In this document: positions 5,070 through 7,701 of the stretch, piece after piece
How the letters are laid out: each line of letters opens with the position of its first letter
Position numbering within the stretch: position 1 is the first letter of the stretch
NCBI GenBank assembly: GCA_938003575.1
Contig: CALKYG010000265.1
Span: forward strand, 1 to 7,701
DNA length: 7,701 nt
From: an uncultured Alphaproteobacteria bacterium
GTDB lineage: Bacteria > Pseudomonadota > Alphaproteobacteria > Caulobacterales > Parvularculaceae
Reading direction: 5' to 3'
Made by a program: the position numbers and the translations under genes
The notes under the pieces: model-generated
Database searches by the model: none
Told to the model about the DNA's origin: nothing
The model's input: the letters and a program-made list of their open reading frames with translations, nothing else

Positions 5070-6695
5070 CTACCCCCTCCGCGGCTTCTTGCGCGCATTG
5101 AAGTTGAAACACGCTCCCTCTTCCAGAAGCTTGCGCCCAATCGCTTTCGCTTCGCCCCGCCTTATTTTCTCTGATGCGGTGAGCGGGAGCGCGTCGACGA
5201 AGGCGACATATCCCGGCGCCTTGAAATAGGCGAGATTCTCCAAGGCCAAGTCAAAAATAGACCGCGCTTGATCTTCGCTTTTGTCGCCGTCTGACAGGAC
5301 GACGAGCGCCATCACCTCATCGCCGCGAATTTCATCGGGAACCGGGACCGCGACACACGCTTTTACGTTTTCATGACGCATCAAGACGCTTTCGACATCA
5401 ATAGCGGCGATGTTCTCGCCGCTGCGCCGAATGACGTTTTTAAGCCGGTCCACGAAATAGAAGAAGCCGTCATCGTCCTGTCGTACGGCGTCGCCTGTAT
5501 GAAACCAGCCTTCGCGCCACGCGTTCGCCGTCGCCTCCTCGTCCTTGAAATATCCGCTGAAAAAGAACCGGCGCGGATCTTCACCGGCGCGGCGAACGAG
5601 CAGCTCGCCTTGCGCCCCTATTGGAACATCGCGCCCCTCTTCATCGACCAATCGCGTCTCAAGACCGACAGGCGCACGGCCGAAACAGCGCGTCCCGATG
5701 TGACGGGGTTCATGACTCGCCGCGATCCATGCGCCCGCCCCTGTCTCCGTCATCGCCCACGCCTCGATCAGCTTTACGCCGAATCGCTCTTCAAATCGCT
5801 GGTGGTGGCGGGGATCGCAGCCGGCGCCGAATGCGAATTTTATTCCGCCGGCGAAATCGTCGTCGGCGCCTTCCGGCGCCTGCAACAGCATCGCCGGCAT
5901 GACGCCGAGATAATGCATGATCGTCGCACGCGATTCACTTACCGTCCTCCACCATGTCTTCGGATGAAACCGGTCAATTTGGATGAGGCATCCGCCAGTC
6001 TTCACCGCAGCCATGAAGGAGCAGGCGAGCGCGTTCATATGCGTCAAGGGAAGCGGCGTGATGATCCTTTCAGCGCCGTCTTCGAAAGTGACGTAACCGC
6101 CGAGTGAAGTGTAAAGATCGGCGATCGCCGTGAAGTATTCGTTGGAGAGAATGCATCCCTTGGGCCTTCCCGTGGTGCCGGAAGTATAAAGAAGCGCCGC
6201 CTCTCTGAGCGACGGCGCGCCATCCGCCATCTCCGCCCCGGCCGGGACTGAAACGCCGCCAAGGCATTCCGCACTCGCCACCGCCGGCTTCCGAGACGCG
6301 GTTGAAGAGCCTGCGGAAAGCCGTTCTGCAAATGCCGGATGACAGACGATCAGACCACACTCGCTATGATCGATCTGATAAGCAAGCTCCTCGTGCGGCA
6401 TTTCGACGTTGATCGGCATGACGCTTGCGCCAAGCGAATTCAGCGCGAGGAAGTGCAGAAAGAACTCCGGGCGATTTTCAAATGCGAGGCCGACCCTCGG
6501 CTTTCGCCCGCCAAACGCCGATCCATAGGCGCTGCGTAGCGCCGCCACTTTGCGCGAAGCTTCCGCATAGGAGTAATCTGTCTTCTCGACGTCATAGATT
6601 TTCGCCGTTTCAGCGGCGCAGTGAAGAAACGGATGGCCAGCGAAGCGGCTGACGGCGGCCGCAAACACGTCGTAAATGGTCGACTGTGCGTTCAC
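5070..6695 (-). CDS. AMP-forming acyl-CoA synthetase/ligase
   Basis: The 541-residue protein is a full-length ANL-superfamily ligase that would activate a carboxylic acid to its CoA thioester through an acyl-adenylate. The P-loop is YTSGTTGRPKG (170-180), the A5 motif WAMTETGAG (313-321), the ATP-ribose motif includes HTGD (399-402), the hinge segment is DRLKNVIRRSGENI (416-429), and the C-terminal catalytic Lys510 is in LTASEKIRR. The last motif has Glu509 where SGKIRR is common; this Gly is not invariant in the family. Overall it resembles CaiC-like and aryl/aralkyl acid ligases. The GTG start (6693-6695) overlaps the marR stop in GTGA, so translation is coupled. Substrate by context: dioxindole-3-acetate or indole-3-acetate. 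Anthranilate is an alternative if the ligase acts after isatinate. Confidence 0.93.
   Translation of the reverse strand: MNAQSTIYDVFAAAVSRFAGHPFLHCAAETAKIYDVEKTDYSYAEASRKVAALRSAYGSAFGGRKPRVGLAFENRPEFFLHFLALNSLGASVMPINVEMPHEELAYQIDHSECGLIVCHPAFAERLSAGSSTASRKPAVASAECLGGVSVPAGAEMADGAPSLREAALLYTSGTTGRPKGCILSNEYFTAIADLYTSLGGYVTFEDGAERIITPLPLTHMNALACSFMAAVKTGGCLIQIDRFHPKTWWRTVSESRATIMHYLGVMPAMLLQAPEGADDDFAGGIKFAFGAGCDPRHHQRFEERFGVKLIEAWAMTETGAGAWIAASHEPRHIGTRCFGRAPVGLETRLVDEEGRDVPIGAQGELLVRRAGEDPRRFFFSGYFKDEEATANAWREGWFHTGDAVRQDDDGFFYFVDRLKNVIRRSGENIAAIDVESVLMRHENVKACVAVPVPDEIRGDEVMALVVLSDGDKSEDQARSIFDLALENLAYFKAPGYVAFVDALPLTASEKIRRGEAKAIGRKLLEEGACFNFNARKKPRRG
5073..5080 (-). promoter_or_regulatory. 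Shine-Dalgarno for the thiolase-fold gene
   Basis: GGAGGGGG forms part of the last two codons of the CoA ligase gene, ten bases before ATG at 5060-5062. The spacing is a little long, but it supports this start over the upstream in-frame ATGs at 5096-5098 and 5138-5140, which would overlap the ligase. Confidence 0.55.
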
Positions 6696-7216
6696 GAAGC
6701 CCGGGCCTTTCCTTGAACCGGCGCATCGGCGGCGTCATAAGGAGACCGGCCGAGATTGGTGCGGATTCGCTTTAGAATATCGGTGAGGGCCGCGAGTTCG
6801 TCATCGCTGACGCCTTCAATTGCACGTTCAAACACGCGCTGACCGATTTCCTGGACGGTTTTCAGCGTTCTTACGGCTTTCGGCGTCATTGTAACCTGAA
6901 CAAATCGCTTGTCGCCCTCATGCGCCTGTCGAACGATCAGTCCCTCAGCCTCCATGCGGATCAGGACGCGCGTCAGCGTCGGCAGTTTTGTAACGGACCG
7001 GCGTGCGAGCTCGCCGACTGAGCTTGGGCTCCGGTCATTGAGGAGCATCAAAACGCGCCACTTCATGGTATCGAGGCGGTACCGCTTCAGCGCCGTCGCC
7101 ATTTCCTCATTATAGGTCGCGGCGGTGCGCACGAGATTATAGAGCACGTAATCTTCAAGCTCGAATGCGGCCGCCGCCGGACCGAATTTCGATGGTGATT
7201 TCCTTCGGTTTCTCAT
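6692..7216 (-). CDS. MarR-family transcriptional regulator
   Basis: The 174-residue protein has a MarR winged helix-turn-helix between dimerisation helices. Helices at about 18-60 lead to MKWRVLMLLND (51-61). The HTH is SVGELARRSVTKLPTLTRVLIRMEAEGL (66-93). The wing HEGDKRFVQVTMT (99-111) has the characteristic D-x-R-type pair (Asp102, Arg104). C-terminal helices follow from 112 to 155, then a short polar tail. MarR repressors usually release DNA when they bind a phenolic or aromatic-acid ligand. Here the ligand is likely the pathway substrate or a CoA intermediate. The gene sits inside the operon, nine bases after the iorB-like stop, with AGGACGG as Shine-Dalgarno overlapping that stop. It would therefore be autoregulated. 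The operator must lie upstream of the first gene, outside the window. From memory, iad auxin-degradation loci are controlled by a MarR protein (IadR). Confidence 0.93.
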   Translation of the reverse strand: MRNRRKSPSKFGPAAAAFELEDYVLYNLVRTAATYNEEMATALKRYRLDTMKWRVLMLLNDRSPSSVGELARRSVTKLPTLTRVLIRMEAEGLIVRQAHEGDKRFVQVTMTPKAVRTLKTVQEIGQRVFERAIEGVSDDELAALTDILKRIRTNLGRSPYDAADAPVQGKARAS

Positions 7217-7225
7217 CGCGCCGTC

Positions 7226-7701
7226 CTATGCCGCATTGGCCGCCATTCTGCCGAGTTCCGAGCGGAGGGTGTCGCCTTCCTCGTCCTTCAGCGCTGCGTC
7301 CCGGAGCCGCGCCAGCGCCTGCGCCGGCGCTGACGATGATTTCACTGCGTGCAGAGCGTCGATGACCAGCATGAAGTTCGCAAGGCCGCGCGCGTGCGTA
7401 TCGCCGTAACCCTTGATGAGGCGCTGAAGCGACGCAATCTCAATCGCCAACTCATAGTCGTGCTCCGCTTCCCGCAAAACCAGCGCTAGCCAGCTGTCGA
7501 TACGCTCCTGCTCCGACCGATATCGGTATCCGCTGCGCCGGAAAGGAGCCAGCGAAGACAGAAAGGTCAACATGAGAAAACCATTCAGATTGGTCGTCGC
7601 GACGCGCCGCCCTTTACCGAGAACCAGATTGAACAACCGGCGAGCGGCGCTTGACGCCAGCAGCGCCCTCGCCAACGGCGTCGGCAGCAGATCGCAAACC
7701 T
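7226..7701 (-). CDS. iorB: Indolepyruvate oxidoreductase beta-subunit-like protein, C-terminal region (partial)
   Basis: The frame is open from the window edge to TAG at 7226-7228, giving the last 157 residues; the N-terminal pyruvate/ketoisovalerate oxidoreductase gamma domain would lie outside. The visible part resembles the C-terminal DUF6537 extension of the long IorB-like proteins of aerobic proteobacteria. An Arg-rich helical start (RRLFNLVLGKGRRV) is followed by FRRSGYRYRSEQERIDSWL, then a conserved-looking QRLIKGYGDTHARGLANF. IorAB enzymes decarboxylate aryl 2-oxo acids with thiamine diphosphate and make the CoA ester. The alpha subunit, with the thiamine and iron-sulfur sites, would be expected upstream beyond the window. 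A TTG at 7673-7675 could be mistaken for a start, but the homology-like sequence continues past it. The position ahead of an indole-catabolic operon suggests action on indole-3-pyruvate or on isatinate. Confidence 0.75.
   Translation of the reverse strand, partial: VCDLLPTPLARALLASSAARRLFNLVLGKGRRVATTNLNGFLMLTFLSSLAPFRRSGYRYRSEQERIDSWLALVLREAEHDYELAIEIASLQRLIKGYGDTHARGLANFMLVIDALHAVKSSSAPAQALARLRDAALKDEEGDTLRSELGRMAANAA

Noticed and set aside
5866..5881. Repeated GGCGCC blocks that could form a small hairpin
   Set aside because: They are within the CoA ligase coding sequence, and GGCGCC is frequent throughout this window as ordinary Gly/Ala codon use.
5373..6107. Plus-strand open frame (244 codons) opposite the CoA ligase
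   Set aside because: It mirrors codons of a well-supported ligase; its Arg/Ala/His-rich composition without motifs indicates a shadow frame.

Overview
The window is a tightly packed catabolic operon on the minus strand of a GC-rich bacterium. Codon use and family content suggest a proteobacterium, most likely an alphaproteobacterium, but no marker gene fixes the taxon. Reading in the direction of transcription (right to left), the genes are: the C-terminus of an indolepyruvate oxidoreductase beta-type protein (7226-7701, cut by the window), a MarR regulator (6692-7216), an acyl-CoA ligase (5070-6695), a thiolase-fold protein (3869-5062), a DUF35 zinc-ribbon/OB protein (3448-3876), a cyclase-family metal hydrolase resembling isatin hydrolase (2677-3447), an SDR dehydrogenase (1949-2680), a Rieske ring-hydroxylating oxygenase alpha subunit (609-1937) and its beta subunit (119-607). 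Junctions range from an 8-nt overlap to an 11-nt gap, so there is no room for internal promoters. A short reading frame on the plus strand (1-118) looks like the tail of a convergent gene that ends directly against the operon.

Taken together the genes fit aerobic breakdown of indole-3-acetic acid (auxin) through dioxindole-3-acetate and isatin. The inferred scheme has five steps. (1) The Rieske dioxygenase oxidises the indole 2,3-bond. (2) The SDR oxidises the C2 alcohol to the lactam, giving dioxindole-3-acetate. (3) The CoA ligase makes its CoA ester, which is a beta-hydroxyacyl-CoA with a tertiary hydroxyl. (4) The thiolase-fold/DUF35 pair cleaves this by a retro-aldol reaction to isatin and acetyl-CoA. 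(5) The hydrolase opens isatin to isatinate. Isatinate is an aryl 2-oxo acid, so the IorAB-like oxidoreductase at the head of the operon could decarboxylate it to anthraniloyl-CoA. The families are read from the sequence; substrates and order are inference.

The most notable sequence observation is that the thiolase-fold protein lacks the usual catalytic residues (nucleophilic Cys, His of the GHP motif, second Cys) and is encoded next to a DUF35 partner. The same arrangement is found in steroid side-chain retro-aldolases of the Ltp2/ChsH2 type. No mobile element, CRISPR array, tRNA or rRNA was seen, and no stretch over 300 bases lacks a gene.
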